Origin: Cryomorphaceae bacterium
GTDB lineage: Bacteria; Bacteroidota; Bacteroidia; Flavobacteriales; Schleiferiaceae
NCBI GenBank assembly: GCA_003566715.1
Contig: PXCF01000056.1
Span: forward strand, 1-38,556
Length of the DNA stretch: 38,556 nucleotides
Direction: 5' to 3'
A model generated the notes under the pieces. The model was not told the origin of the DNA and did no database searches. It saw only the letters and a program-made list of their open reading frames with translations. Shown here piece after piece: positions 15,705 through 24,607 of the stretch (its first letter is position 1; every line of letters starts with the position of its first letter). The position numbers were made by a program, and so were the translations under genes.

Positions 15705-16577
15705 ATGAATATACCTCAGCCAATCAAAAGCCCCATGCTGCCCAAAGATACCTTCAAGGGCAAAACTGTACTTATCACTGGTGGAGCAACCGGCTTGGGG
15801 TTTTCTATGGGGCGAATGTTGTTGGAATTGGGTGCGAACCTCTGTATAATGAGCAGGAAGATGGAGGCCTTGGAAGCGGCGAAAGAATCGTTGCAGAAAT
15901 GTGGTGATGGACATATTTGGATTCACCCCTGTGACGTGCGAAACGCGGAAGAGGTGGAAAAAGCCATTGGTTATTTTATCAAGGAATCCGGTGATGTAGA
16001 TGCCTTGATAAACAACGCGGCGGGAAATTTCATCGCACCCACCGCTTCATTGAGCCATAATGGATTTGATACGGTTTTAGACATTGTTTTAAAAGGAAGT
16101 AAAAATTGCACGCTTACGCTAGGTAAACATTGGATAGCATCGGGTAAAGGAAGTAAAACGGTATTGAATATAGTAACCACCTACGCATCCACAGGTTCGG
16201 CCTTTGTCGTTCCGTCGGCGATGGCAAAAGCGGGCGTATTGGCCATGACGCGGAGTTTGGCTGTGGAGTGGGCAAAGTACGGTATTCGTCAGGTAGCCAT
16301 TGCTCCCGGCCCATTCCCAACGGAGGGTGCTTGGGAACGGTTGTTTCCCGGAGGTTTAGACAAAAAATTAGGCGTAATCAATCAGATTCCGTTAAAGCGC
16401 GTGGGTGATCACCGTGAATTGGCTAATTTGGCTAGTTACTTGTTGAGTGATTTTGCCGCCTATATCAACGGGGAAGTGATAACCATTGATGGAGGTGAGT
16501 GGTTAAAAGGCGCGGGTGAAATGAATTTCTTACTCCAGCTCACCGATGAGCAGTGGGCGTCTCTTAAGCGTTCCTAA
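15705..16577 (+). CDS. 2,4-dienoyl-CoA reductase-like SDR
   Basis: 290 residues. The NADPH-binding Rossmann motif is TGGATGLGFSMG (25-36), followed by NNAAGNFI (103-110), which is characteristic of 2,4-dienoyl-CoA reductases. The segment TYASTGSAFVVPSAMAKAGV closely follows animal DECR1. Tyr160, Ser171 and Lys175 keep the DECR1 spacing (+11, +15), which explains why the usual YxxxK motif is absent. PGPFPTEGAW and NGEVITIDGGEW follow. The enzyme reduces 2,4-dienoyl-CoA so that unsaturated fatty acids can pass through beta-oxidation. This is the SDR type, not the flavin/iron-sulfur FadH type of E. coli. It is divergent from the peptidase gene and convergent with the TPR gene, with five bases between the stops. 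Confidence 0.9.
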   Translation: MNIPQPIKSPMLPKDTFKGKTVLITGGATGLGFSMGRMLLELGANLCIMSRKMEALEAAKESLQKCGDGHIWIHPCDVRNAEEVEKAIGYFIKESGDVDALINNAAGNFIAPTASLSHNGFDTVLDIVLKGSKNCTLTLGKHWIASGKGSKTVLNIVTTYASTGSAFVVPSAMAKAGVLAMTRSLAVEWAKYGIRQVAIAPGPFPTEGAWERLFPGGLDKKLGVINQIPLKRVGDHRELANLASYLLSDFAAYINGEVITIDGGEWLKGAGEMNFLLQLTDEQWASLKRS

Positions 16578-16582
16578 AAAGC

Positions 16583-17668
16583 TTACTCGGGCATTTGGAT
16601 GTTTTCCCCTTGCGTCATTCTTTGTATGCGTTGCAAGCCGATTTTTGCTGGTTCGTAATCGGGAAACATGCCCAAGCACGTTTGGTAATCTTTGGCTGCA
16701 TTCATCACGTCGCCACGCATTTCGTAAGCAAATGCTCGACCGTAAATCGCTTTGACGTTCATTTCTTTCAGGTCAATCGCCTTGTTGAAATTGTCGATGG
16801 CCAAGTCGTAGTTCTGCAGTGAAATATTGATGAATCCAATATTGAAGTGGACTTCATCGTTTCTCGGATTCAACTGTAAAGCTTTTTCGTAGGCTTCAAG
16901 GGCGGCGTTGTATTCTTCAATATTGGCGTAAGAAAGTCCGAGCTTTAAATACAGGTCATCTCTGTTGGGGTTTAGGGCGATGGCGTTTTTGAAGTACTGA
17001 ATGGCCATCGGATCGTTTTTCCACGACAGTATGGTTCCCATCATATCGAGGGCTTCGATATAGTTGCCATCCTTTACATCAATGGCGCGCTGAATGTATT
17101 GTAAAGCCAAAGTTGTGTCTTGGTTGCGGTCTCTGATGACCACGCCTTTCATAAATAGAGCATTGGCATTTCTTTCGTCGATGTCCAGCACCTCGTTCAG
17201 GTATTTTAATGCATTGTCTAGATCTTTAATGGCCATGTATAACTCAGCAATTCTGAGTCTACACTCGGTGTCCTTGGGGAATAGGGCACTACATTTTTCC
17301 CACATGTCTCTCGAGCGACGCGTTTGGTTTAGAACATAATTGACGTCCCCTCTAAGCAGAAGGACATCTTTACGCGTTGAGTCTAAAAAAAATGCGGCAT
17401 CGGCATCGGCTCTTGCGTAAGCCGGGTTTTTATTGTCGATGTAGGCGTTGCCTCGGGAAACCAGTGCGTCGATGTTCTTTGGTTCCTCAGCTATAAGCAA
17501 GGAAAGGGAGTCAATTCTTTGGGCTACGGGTGAAGCTTCGCGGGTTGATTCGGTAGCGCCTTTCTGATTGGAGGTGGATGTGTCGGTGCTTTTGTCTCTG
17601 TTGTCACAAGCGGTGGTCAATATGATTGCTGCGACAATGGACAAGAATGAAATTTGTTTTTTCACCAT
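16583..17668 (-). CDS. TPR-repeat lipoprotein
   Basis: 361 residues. The signal KKQISFLSIVAAIILTTAC has a lipobox Cys at about residue 21, followed by a Ser/Thr-rich linker. From about 60 to 345 there are roughly eight tetratricopeptide repeats, the clearest being NRDDLYLKLGLSYANIEEYN, then AALEAYEKALQLNPRNDEVH and NVKAIYGRAFAYEMRGDVMN. TPR arrays bind other proteins; the partner here is unknown. It lies 52 bases downstream of the SPOR-domain gene and is probably co-transcribed with it, which hints at an envelope or cell-wall role. Confidence 0.88.
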   Translation of the reverse strand: MVKKQISFLSIVAAIILTTACDNRDKSTDTSTSNQKGATESTREASPVAQRIDSLSLLIAEEPKNIDALVSRGNAYIDNKNPAYARADADAAFFLDSTRKDVLLLRGDVNYVLNQTRRSRDMWEKCSALFPKDTECRLRIAELYMAIKDLDNALKYLNEVLDIDERNANALFMKGVVIRDRNQDTTLALQYIQRAIDVKDGNYIEALDMMGTILSWKNDPMAIQYFKNAIALNPNRDDLYLKLGLSYANIEEYNAALEAYEKALQLNPRNDEVHFNIGFINISLQNYDLAIDNFNKAIDLKEMNVKAIYGRAFAYEMRGDVMNAAKDYQTCLGMFPDYEPAKIGLQRIQRMTQGENIQMPE

Positions 17669-17720
17669 CTTTAAGGGGGCAATTTTATTTGTATTTAAAA
17701 AATTGTTGGGTATGGAAGAC

Positions 17721-18182
17721 CTATTTTTTTGCTTTATCCGAAACCTTGATTTCGCCGTCTAGGGGGGCACTGTTTTTAAAGCGTTTTTCTGCGGTTTTTT
17801 CTTCCCAACTAGGCGCTTCTATGTTGGTAGTAATAACGAATGCGCTAGAGAAGTTTTCCTTGAGTAATTGTGCTACGTGATGGGCATGGATGCGGTCTAA
17901 GAAGTCGCCAACTTGAACGCGGTATTCCGGAGCGTCATAGGTGAGGTACACCGGAAGGTTCTGCTCGTGATAGTTGCGCAAGAACTCCGCCCTTCTCTTT
18001 TCTGCATCTTTTCGTGAACCATTGAAAATTTGTACGCGAAAGCCCTGCTGAGAAAATTGAGCATTGCTGTAAAAAGTGGTGAGTTCTTGAAATGCGGGAG
18101 AAGCGTATACTTTTACGCCTTCGTTGTTTGGTTCAGGCGCAACAAAGTGAAGGGCTATAAAAAGTTGGATGAGCTGCAACAT
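17721..18182 (-). CDS. SPOR-domain exported protein
   Basis: 153 residues. A short hydrophobic N-terminus (LQLIQLFIALHFVA) serves as signal peptide or anchor. About 48-125 has the SPOR pattern: GFRVQIFNGSRKDAEKRRAE, a central LPVYLTYDAPEYRVQVGDF, then a helix and a final strand AFVITTNIE. SPOR domains bind denuded peptidoglycan glycan strands and place proteins at the septum or wall. The protein is little more than the domain itself, which is common in Bacteroidota. A TAGCTTTG -7 box lies at 18205-18212, giving a leader of about 15-20 bases. Confidence 0.8.
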   Translation of the reverse strand: MLQLIQLFIALHFVAPEPNNEGVKVYASPAFQELTTFYSNAQFSQQGFRVQIFNGSRKDAEKRRAEFLRNYHEQNLPVYLTYDAPEYRVQVGDFLDRIHAHHVAQLLKENFSSAFVITTNIEAPSWEEKTAEKRFKNSAPLDGEIKVSDKAKK

Positions 18183-18204
18183 AATTCCTTTGAATTTCTA
18201 ACGA

Positions 18205-18212
18205 CAAAGCTA
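18205..18212 (-). promoter_or_regulatory. -7 box of the SPOR/TPR transcript
   Basis: TAGCTTTG on the minus strand matches TAnnTTTG and lies 22 bases upstream of the ATG at 18182. No clear TTG occurs at the expected distance, so support is moderate. Confidence 0.45.
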
Positions 18213-18250
18213 CTACATTATTTTCTACATTGATTGGGGATTTTTTAAAG

Positions 18251-18269
18251 GGTCTATAAATCTAAGACC
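18251..18269 (-). terminator. Weak hairpin after the metal-efflux operon
   Basis: On the minus strand GGTCT, 9 bases, AGACC is followed by CTTTAAAAAAT. The stem has only five pairs and the tail is a mixed A/T run. It is the only terminator-like structure between the CzcB stop and the SPOR gene. Confidence 0.3.
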
Positions 18270-18312
18270 AATGACCATATTATAGCCTTAGGATTTTACA
18301 GACAACCACTAC

Positions 18313-19428
18313 TCAATGGTCGTGGTCGTCTTCATCCAATTCAACCAAATGATAGGCCCCTTCAACAATGACTTCCATGTCTAGGTCTTGCTGCAATTCA
18401 ACGAGATCATCGGCATGTCTGCCAACCCGCACGGGAATGCGTCGATAGCCATTTTCTTCGACCACGAAGACAAAATACTTGCCTTCTTCTATTTGAAAGG
18501 CCGTTTCCGGCAAACTCCATGCTTTTTGGCTTTCCACTTCTATTTCGGCAGTGACAAAGGTTCCCGGGCGCAACGCTATGGTTTCATCATCCGGGTGCGC
18601 GTGAACGCGAACGGTGCGCATGTCGGGGTGAACTGCGCCGCCAATTTGCACAATGTGTCCCGGGTGCCAATGGGTGCTTCCCTGTACCTTAAAGCGAATT
18701 CGCTGCCCTACTTTAACCCTTTCCAAATCGCGGGGAAATACTTGTAATTCTATGTGCATGTGATTGGGCTCATACATTTGATAAAGCACCTCTTCAGGGC
18801 CAACTTGTTTGCCCAAGCTCACCGATTCCGTGCTAATGATTCCCGAAAAAGGAGCGCGGAGGTATATCATTTCACTTATGTTGAGTGCTTCCAGTTCGCT
18901 GATATTTATGCCCATTAAGCGCAGCTGAGCTTCTAAGCCTTTCACGCGTGCTCGGATGGTCGAATAAGAGGCCTTAATTTCTTGCACCCTCTTCGTCGAG
19001 GCGGCCTCCCCCTCCTGTAGCGTTTTCTGTCTTTCTAGGTCAGCTTCCAAAAAGTCGAGTTGACTTTTGGCTTCTAAGTAATCTTGTTGAAGGCGAATGT
19101 AGTCGGGGTGAACGAGGCCTACGAGAATCTCCCCTTTTTTGACTTTTGCGCCTTCGTAGTGCGGGGCCTTGCGTACAAAGCCACCTAAAGGCGCGCTGAT
19201 TTCCGCTCTACTCTCCGGTGGTACATCGATCATCCCCGAGCAGGTTAGTCGCGTGGCAATAACACGCATTTCCGGCCTGCCCGTTACAATACCGGCCAGG
19301 GCTTTTTGTTTTTCGTTCACTTCAAAAAAGTCGTGGTCGTGCTCATGCTCGTCTTCATGCTGATTGTTCCCGGAGCACGAAACGAAAAAAAGTGTGGAGA
19401 AAGCGAGGGTTTTAAAGAAAATATTCAT
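18313..19428 (-). CDS. czcB: CzcB-like heavy-metal efflux periplasmic adaptor
   Basis: 371 residues from ATG 19428, which yields a lipoprotein signal (NIFFKTLAFSTLFFVSC). The mature N-terminus is His/acid rich (HEDEHEHDHD), and so is the extreme C-terminus (DEDDHDH); both could bind metal. The adaptor core has SAPLGGFVRKAPHYEGAKVK (first lipoyl half), a helical hairpin (about 115-165), LRAPFSGIISTESVSLGKQV (second lipoyl half), a beta-barrel and a membrane-proximal domain. It links the RND pump to its outer-membrane channel. It starts 40 bases after the CzcA-TolC stop, in the same operon. The metal specificity is taken from the pump. Confidence 0.9.
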   Translation of the reverse strand: MNIFFKTLAFSTLFFVSCSGNNQHEDEHEHDHDFFEVNEKQKALAGIVTGRPEMRVIATRLTCSGMIDVPPESRAEISAPLGGFVRKAPHYEGAKVKKGEILVGLVHPDYIRLQQDYLEAKSQLDFLEADLERQKTLQEGEAASTKRVQEIKASYSTIRARVKGLEAQLRLMGINISELEALNISEMIYLRAPFSGIISTESVSLGKQVGPEEVLYQMYEPNHMHIELQVFPRDLERVKVGQRIRFKVQGSTHWHPGHIVQIGGAVHPDMRTVRVHAHPDDETIALRPGTFVTAEIEVESQKAWSLPETAFQIEEGKYFVFVVEENGYRRIPVRVGRHADDLVELQQDLDMEVIVEGAYHLVELDEDDHDH

Positions 19429-19468
19429 GAGTGATAAGTTTTGTGTGATTTGACGTTTAATCCTCGGA

Positions 19469-22400
19469 TCAATCAAGATTTGCAGAATAAAAATTAAATA
19501 GAATTACCGATTGATTGTAGCGGTTGAGAATTTCTAAGGTCTCAATATTGAGTTCGAGAGAGGTGCGCAGACTTTCTGCGAATTGAAAAAAATCAATTTC
19601 CCCCGAATCATAACTTAAATAGGCTGTTTTGGTGATTTTTTTCGATTGCTCAAGTGCCAACACGCCGTAGTTTTTCCACTGATTGTATTGGGCTAGAACA
19701 TCGGCTACCGCATTCAGGCGCTCGGCTTCCCGGTTGCGTTGAGCAAATTCGAAATCGTTTTGTGCAATTTCTAGTTGCAATCTCGATTGTTGAATTCTGG
19801 CTCGCTGAGGCCTAAACCATAAAGGAAACTGCAAGCCCACCATAATACCTTGAAAATTAGGGATGGCTTCAATTTCTTGGTTAAAATATCCGGCAGTAAG
19901 GTCGGGAAATAAAGCGGCTTGCTCCACTTGCATTGTGCGGCGCTCCACCTCAACCATGCTTTTTTCTACGGCGATAAGGTCATCGTGAATGGGTTGCTCT
20001 ACCTCTGGTAGAGGCAATGGATCCAGCGTTTGTGAAACAGTCATCTCGCCTTCAAAGCCGGTGAGTAAACGCAGATTGTTGGTGGCTTTGGTCAGCAACG
20101 CGTTTTGTTGCTCAAAGAAATTGCGGAAGCTGGCCAATCGGGCGCGAAAAATTTGTTGTTCCAATGGGCTTATTTCTCCGGCTTGCGCAAGTTTGTCAAC
20201 CCGCCCCAGAAAACTCTCCAACTGTTCTAGCTCCTTTTCTACTTGTTCACTCGCCGTTTTTCTGGTTAGCCATTCATACCAAGCCGATTCCACCAGTAAA
20301 CTCAACTGTCGCTTCGATAAGATCGACTCATTTTTGCGCATGTCTTGTAGTTCACGCGCAAAGGCACCTCGACGGATGTGCTGTAAAATGCTGCCAAAAT
20401 TCTGATTGGCTTCAATGTAGTAATCGTATAGTCTGGTGTTAAACTGTCCGTACTGATAGCTAACATCAAAGTTGTCCATTTGCACGGCCCGTTTTCGCTC
20501 TTCTGCGGCTTGTAGTTCCCTCAGTCGAGCGTTCTGCGTCATGGGGTGTGCGTCGTAGGCCAATTGCTTGGCAAATTCTAAATTCCACTCACCTTGTGAT
20601 TGGGCCTTTGACGAGAAGGGCAATAGTAATATTAATACCGCCATCGTCTTCACTACATTAATTATATGTCGCTTGGGAAAACGCAAGTAAAAAATGGGTA
20701 GGAGTAAAAGCGTGAGAATGGTGTCGGAAACAATTCCGCCAATAACCACCGTAGCCAAAGGCTTTTGTACTTCTTCGCCGGCGGAGGTACTCAACGCCAT
20801 CGGTATAAAGCCAAGCGCGGCAACCAATCCGGTCATGAGCACCGGACGAAGTCGGGTGCGCGCACCTAAAAGTACGGCGTCTTTTACCGGCATGCCTTTG
20901 TCGTCTCGCAGTTGATTAATGGCGGAAATCAAAACAATTCCGTTTAAAACGGCCACGCCAAAAAGCGCGACGAAGCCTATTCCCGCAGATATGGAAAATG
21001 GCATGCCGCGGAGATAAAGGGCAGCCACGCCTCCGATGGCTGAAAAGGGTACAGACGTTCCAATCATAAGCATGTATTTAAATTTACCAAAAGCGAAATA
21101 CAACAGAAGAAAAATCATGGCCAGTGCAATGGGGATGGCCACTTTAAGTCGCGAGGTGGCCTTTTGCAAGTTTTCAAATTGACCACCAAAAGACAAGTGA
21201 TATCCCGGAGGAAGCACGAGTTTATCAATCAATTGCTCTTCAATATCCGCCACCAAGCTGGCGACATCGCGGTTGCGAACATTAACCCCAATGTTGATGC
21301 GTCGCTTGGTGTCGTCCCGACTGATTTGCATGGGGCCATCCTCGTAGTACACGTCTACCAATTCGCGCAACAATATGCGCTGGCCATTTGCCGTATTGAC
21401 AAAGAGCTCTCCTATGTCCATTTTTTCACGCGAAGCTTCGTTGAGACGAACAGCCAAATCAAACCTTCGTTGGCCTTCATATACCAAGCCGCTGACTGTG
21501 CCAGCAAAGGCGGTGCGTACCACCATATTCACTTCCTCAACGGTTACGCCGTATCGGCCAAGGGCTTCTCGATCAAAGCGCAAAAGCATTTGGGGGAGCC
21601 CGTCTGTTTGCTCCACTTTGATGTCATCCGCACCAGGTATGTTCTGAATCAAGCGGGCAGCCTCATTGGCTTTGTCAAATAATATGTCCAAATCTTCACC
21701 GTAAATTTTTACGGCGATGTCGGTTTTAGCACCCGTCATCAATTCATTGAATCGCAGTTGAATGGGCTGTGAAAATTCGACAAATACCCCGAGTATGTCG
21801 TCGAGTTTGTCTTTCATTTTATCGACCAATTCTTCTCGGCTCTGCGCGGAAACCCATTTTTCTTTCTCCTTGAGAACAATCATAATGTCCATGTCTTCCA
21901 TGGCCATAGGGTCGGTGGGGATTTCTGCGGTACCAATTTTCGAAACCACGTGAATGACTTCGGGAAAGTTTTCCTTGAGAATTTTTTCTACCTTGGTGGC
22001 GGTTGCAATACTTTCTTTTAGTGAGCTGCCCGGTTGAATGGCTACTTGTACGGCCAGGTCCCCTTCTTCTAGGTCGGGGATAAACTCTGCTCCCAACCGA
22101 TTAAATCCAAAAAAAGCGGTAATAAGCAGTAGTGTGGCGACCGCCAATACCTTAACATCATGCGCAATGGCTAGTTTGAGCAGCTTTTCGTAAAAACGCT
22201 CTGCAGTCTGGGTAATTTTATAAGGTAAACCACCTTCTGCTTTAACGGTTTTTTTCATCATTAGAGAAGAAATTACCGGTATGTAGGTGAGTGATAAAAG
22301 GAGCGTGCCGATAAGGGCAAAGGTCAAGGTTTGCGCCATTGGGCGAAACATCTTTCCTTCTATGCCGGATAAGGTCATTACAGGGATGAATACCACGATG

Positions 22401-23764
22401 GTGGTAAGAACGCCAAAAGCTGCCGACTTGTATATGTTGGTAGCAGATTTTGATATGACACGGTCCATTTGCTGTTGACTAAGGGTCTTCCCTACGAATC
22501 CTGCCGTGAGAACGGCCACTAAGTTTTCCACGATAACAACCGCGCTGTCTACTACAATGCCGAAGTCAATGGCGCCGAGCGACATCAAATTAGCGGAAAC
22601 GCCGAGGTGATACATCAGGATAAGGGCAAAAAGCATGGAGAGAGGGATGATGGAGGCCACGATCAGGCCTGCGCGAAAGTTTCCCAAAAGAAGTACCAGA
22701 ACTAGAATAACGATGGCGCCACCTTCGAGAAGGTTGTTGCGCACCGTCTCTATGGTGCGATTGATTAATCCTGAACGTTCCAAGTACGGGTAAATGCTTA
22801 TGCCTTTTGGAAGAGATCGTTGGATGTTTTTCACACGCTCAATGACTGCCTTGTTGACCTTATAAGCGTTCTCACCTTTCAACATCAGCGTAATTCCTCC
22901 AACGGTCTCTCCTTCGCCGTCCATGGTCATGGCGCCAAACCTTGGAGGGGCGCCGAATCTTACTTCAGCAATATCTTCGATGCGTACGGGAACACCTCCG
23001 GATGTTTTAATGTGAATCTTGCGTACCTCGTCGAGGTTATTAATGAGTCCTTCCGTACGAATGTAGGTGGCGTATGATCCTTTTTCAATGTAGCTGCCGC
23101 CGGTGTTTTGGTTATTGGCGGCCAATGCGTTAAACACATCCGTGAGGGTGAGATTCATTGAGGAAAGCAGGTAGGGGTCAACGGCTACTTCATACTGCTT
23201 GAGATACCCGCCAAAACTACTTACATCAACGATGCCCGGAATGCCGGCCAGTTGGCGTTTGACGATCCAGTCTTGAATGGTTCTTAAATCCATGATATCG
23301 TATACATCACGATAGGCTGAATCCACCTTGAGGACGTACTGGAAGATTTCGCCCAGGCCAGTGGTGATAGGCATAAGTTCAGGACTGCCAAAAGTTTCGG
23401 GGATATCCGAACGTACTTCGTCGATTTTTTCCTTCACATACTGTCGGGCATCAAGGGTGGGCACATTTTCGTTAAAAACAATGGTAACCACGGAAAGGCC
23501 ATATCGTGAAATGGAGCGGATTTCTTCTACCTCCGGTAAATTGGCCATGGCAATTTCCAGTGGATAGGTGATAAATTTCTCTACTTCTTGAGGAGCGAGC
23601 GAAGGAGAGGTAGTAACCACCTGAACTTGGTTGTTGGTGATGTCCGGCACCGCATCGATGGAGATGTTCATCAAGGCGTGTATGCCGAGAATAACCATAG
23701 CAAAGGTGGCCAATAAAACAATCAGTTTGTTTTTGAGCGAGTGTTCAATTAAATAGGTAAACAT
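19469..23764 (-). CDS. czcA: CzcA-type metal RND pump fused to a TolC-family domain
   Basis: 1431 residues from ATG 23764; the frame also has an upstream TTG at 23770. Residues 1 to about 1035 are a complete heavy-metal RND pump: IEHSLKNKLIVLLATFAMVI, IDAVPDITNNQVQV, and TM4 with IDFGIVVDSAVVIVEN (Asp400, Asp406, Glu413), the DFG...D...E form of divalent-cation (Zn/Co/Cd/Ni) pumps rather than the Cu/Ag CusA form. After the last pump helix (ILTLLLLPIFYLRFPKR) comes KTMAVLILLLPFSSKAQ (about 1039-1055), which looks like a signal peptide, and then a roughly 375-residue outer-membrane-factor domain (LEFAKQLAYDAHPMTQNARL onward). The normal czcC, czcA pair is thus one reading frame. Signal peptidase cleavage could release the channel. 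Such fusions are known from Bacteroidota annotations. Confidence 0.93.
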   Translation of the reverse strand: MFTYLIEHSLKNKLIVLLATFAMVILGIHALMNISIDAVPDITNNQVQVVTTSPSLAPQEVEKFITYPLEIAMANLPEVEEIRSISRYGLSVVTIVFNENVPTLDARQYVKEKIDEVRSDIPETFGSPELMPITTGLGEIFQYVLKVDSAYRDVYDIMDLRTIQDWIVKRQLAGIPGIVDVSSFGGYLKQYEVAVDPYLLSSMNLTLTDVFNALAANNQNTGGSYIEKGSYATYIRTEGLINNLDEVRKIHIKTSGGVPVRIEDIAEVRFGAPPRFGAMTMDGEGETVGGITLMLKGENAYKVNKAVIERVKNIQRSLPKGISIYPYLERSGLINRTIETVRNNLLEGGAIVILVLVLLLGNFRAGLIVASIIPLSMLFALILMYHLGVSANLMSLGAIDFGIVVDSAVVIVENLVAVLTAGFVGKTLSQQQMDRVISKSATNIYKSAAFGVLTTIVVFIPVMTLSGIEGKMFRPMAQTLTFALIGTLLLSLTYIPVISSLMMKKTVKAEGGLPYKITQTAERFYEKLLKLAIAHDVKVLAVATLLLITAFFGFNRLGAEFIPDLEEGDLAVQVAIQPGSSLKESIATATKVEKILKENFPEVIHVVSKIGTAEIPTDPMAMEDMDIMIVLKEKEKWVSAQSREELVDKMKDKLDDILGVFVEFSQPIQLRFNELMTGAKTDIAVKIYGEDLDILFDKANEAARLIQNIPGADDIKVEQTDGLPQMLLRFDREALGRYGVTVEEVNMVVRTAFAGTVSGLVYEGQRRFDLAVRLNEASREKMDIGELFVNTANGQRILLRELVDVYYEDGPMQISRDDTKRRINIGVNVRNRDVASLVADIEEQLIDKLVLPPGYHLSFGGQFENLQKATSRLKVAIPIALAMIFLLLYFAFGKFKYMLMIGTSVPFSAIGGVAALYLRGMPFSISAGIGFVALFGVAVLNGIVLISAINQLRDDKGMPVKDAVLLGARTRLRPVLMTGLVAALGFIPMALSTSAGEEVQKPLATVVIGGIVSDTILTLLLLPIFYLRFPKRHIINVVKTMAVLILLLPFSSKAQSQGEWNLEFAKQLAYDAHPMTQNARLRELQAAEERKRAVQMDNFDVSYQYGQFNTRLYDYYIEANQNFGSILQHIRRGAFARELQDMRKNESILSKRQLSLLVESAWYEWLTRKTASEQVEKELEQLESFLGRVDKLAQAGEISPLEQQIFRARLASFRNFFEQQNALLTKATNNLRLLTGFEGEMTVSQTLDPLPLPEVEQPIHDDLIAVEKSMVEVERRTMQVEQAALFPDLTAGYFNQEIEAIPNFQGIMVGLQFPLWFRPQRARIQQSRLQLEIAQNDFEFAQRNREAERLNAVADVLAQYNQWKNYGVLALEQSKKITKTAYLSYDSGEIDFFQFAESLRTSLELNIETLEILNRYNQSVILFNFYSANLD

Positions 23765-23838
23765 GAGCAAATTTTCACGATAACAAGAATTTTAGTGAAG
23801 CAATTTGGAGGTGTCCAAAGTTGCAGGCAAAAGCATTG

Positions 23839-24195
23839 TTACGCGAAAACGGGGGGAGCTCGAAGACTATTTGAACCGATTAAAGGAGGGGGAATGGCGT
23901 TTTCTTCTAAAGGAAAAAACCAGTAGGGAAGAGCAAGTGCCGTGGTATTTGTCGACGCGAACTCTAATTGGCAAACATAGGTGATTTTGAACGAAGGAGA
24001 AAGTTTAAAGACCTCAAGGTGGTCTTCGCCCAAATCAATATGCCGTAAATCATCAAAAGGTGAGGAAGGTGTTTTTTCGGCTGAAACGGAGATGTCGTGG
24101 TAACTTTCAACATGCGTATGAGGAATGATGGCGTGGAGGTTAAGAACCATCACGGCCATCGTCAAAAATAGAAAGGGAATGGATTTCCAACGCAT
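23839..24195 (-). CDS. Small exported protein with His motif at head of metal-efflux operon
   Basis: 118 residues. The signal peptide is RWKSIPFLFLTMAVMVLNLHA. It is followed at once by IIPHTHVESYHD, a short His cluster able to bind metal, an acidic segment (DLGEDHLE) and a C-terminus LRAPPVFA. No catalytic motif is seen and I do not recognise a named family. It is the first gene before the CzcA-TolC fusion (74 bases away), so a role in metal sensing or delivery in the periplasm is a reasonable guess. A TAACTTTG box ends four bases before its ATG, so the operon transcript may be leaderless. Confidence 0.7.
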   Translation of the reverse strand: MRWKSIPFLFLTMAVMVLNLHAIIPHTHVESYHDISVSAEKTPSSPFDDLRHIDLGEDHLEVFKLSPSFKITYVCQLEFASTNTTALALPYWFFPLEENAIPPPLIGSNSLRAPPVFA

Positions 24196-24199
24196 GGTA

Positions 24200-24207
24200 C
24201 AAAGTTA
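24200..24207 (-). promoter_or_regulatory. -7 box of the metal-efflux operon
   Basis: TAACTTTG on the minus strand is a perfect TAnnTTTG. It ends four bases before ATG 24195, so the start of transcription would fall at or beside the start codon. A TTG lies 16 bases upstream of it, closer than the usual 19-20. Confidence 0.5.
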
Positions 24208-24518
24208 CACGTATTATTTTTTGCAACAGAAAAAAATCTGGAAAAAAGAAAAAAACATACCGAAATAAAAAATAATAATCTACATAATGCGATGACTCCA
24301 GCATTTGTTCGCATATTGCAAACGATTTTGTTCTTTAGGTGACGCTGAAAAAGTTAAAATTGATTGATTTGATGAACCGTTGCACATTTTCAAAAATCAT
24401 TAACCATCAACTAAAATTTATCAATGATACCTGAGTACAAAGTTATTAATAGTCCATTATGAATAAAGTTTATATGACCACGACCACAAAGGTATTTAGA
24501 ATGATTTTAAATTGATTT
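24208..24518. other. AT-rich intergenic region between metal-efflux and respiratory operons
   Basis: About 310 bases without a convincing gene, between divergent operons. The only open frame noted is 18 codons (24459-24515) whose second methionine begins ATGACCACGACCACA, similar to the actA start, but it ends before the proposed actA promoter. No RNA gene or terminator was seen. Confidence 0.6.
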
Positions 24519-24549
24519 TTGGGTGGTTGGTTATATCGAGCTAATCTTG
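24519..24549 (+). promoter_or_regulatory. Promoter of the act-cox operon
   Basis: TTG (24519-24521), exactly 20 bases, then TAATCTTG (24542-24549), seven of eight matches to TAnnTTTG. The predicted start is near 24554, giving a leader of about 50 bases before the actA ATG at 24608. Confidence 0.6.
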
Positions 24550-24607
24550 CCTTGTGTTTTAAATTTGCCACCGTTTACCACCACAGAAACCCTGTGATAA
24601 CTTTTTT

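Noticed and set aside
15705-16577. SDR with a destroyed active site (no YxxxK)
   Set aside because: The 2,4-dienoyl-CoA reductase branch normally lacks YxxxK; Tyr160, Ser171 and Lys175 fit the DECR1 arrangement.
16583-18182. TPR and SPOR genes as part of the metal-efflux operon
   Set aside because: There is a 130-base gap with a weak hairpin and a separate TAnnTTTG box upstream of the SPOR gene, so an independent transcript is more likely.
19469-23764. CzcA-TolC fusion as a sequencing frameshift or lost stop
   Set aside because: The frame is continuous with sensible sequence on both sides of the joint, and pumps of similar length with a fused TolC domain occur in Bacteroidota. It is treated as real, though the joint deserves checking.
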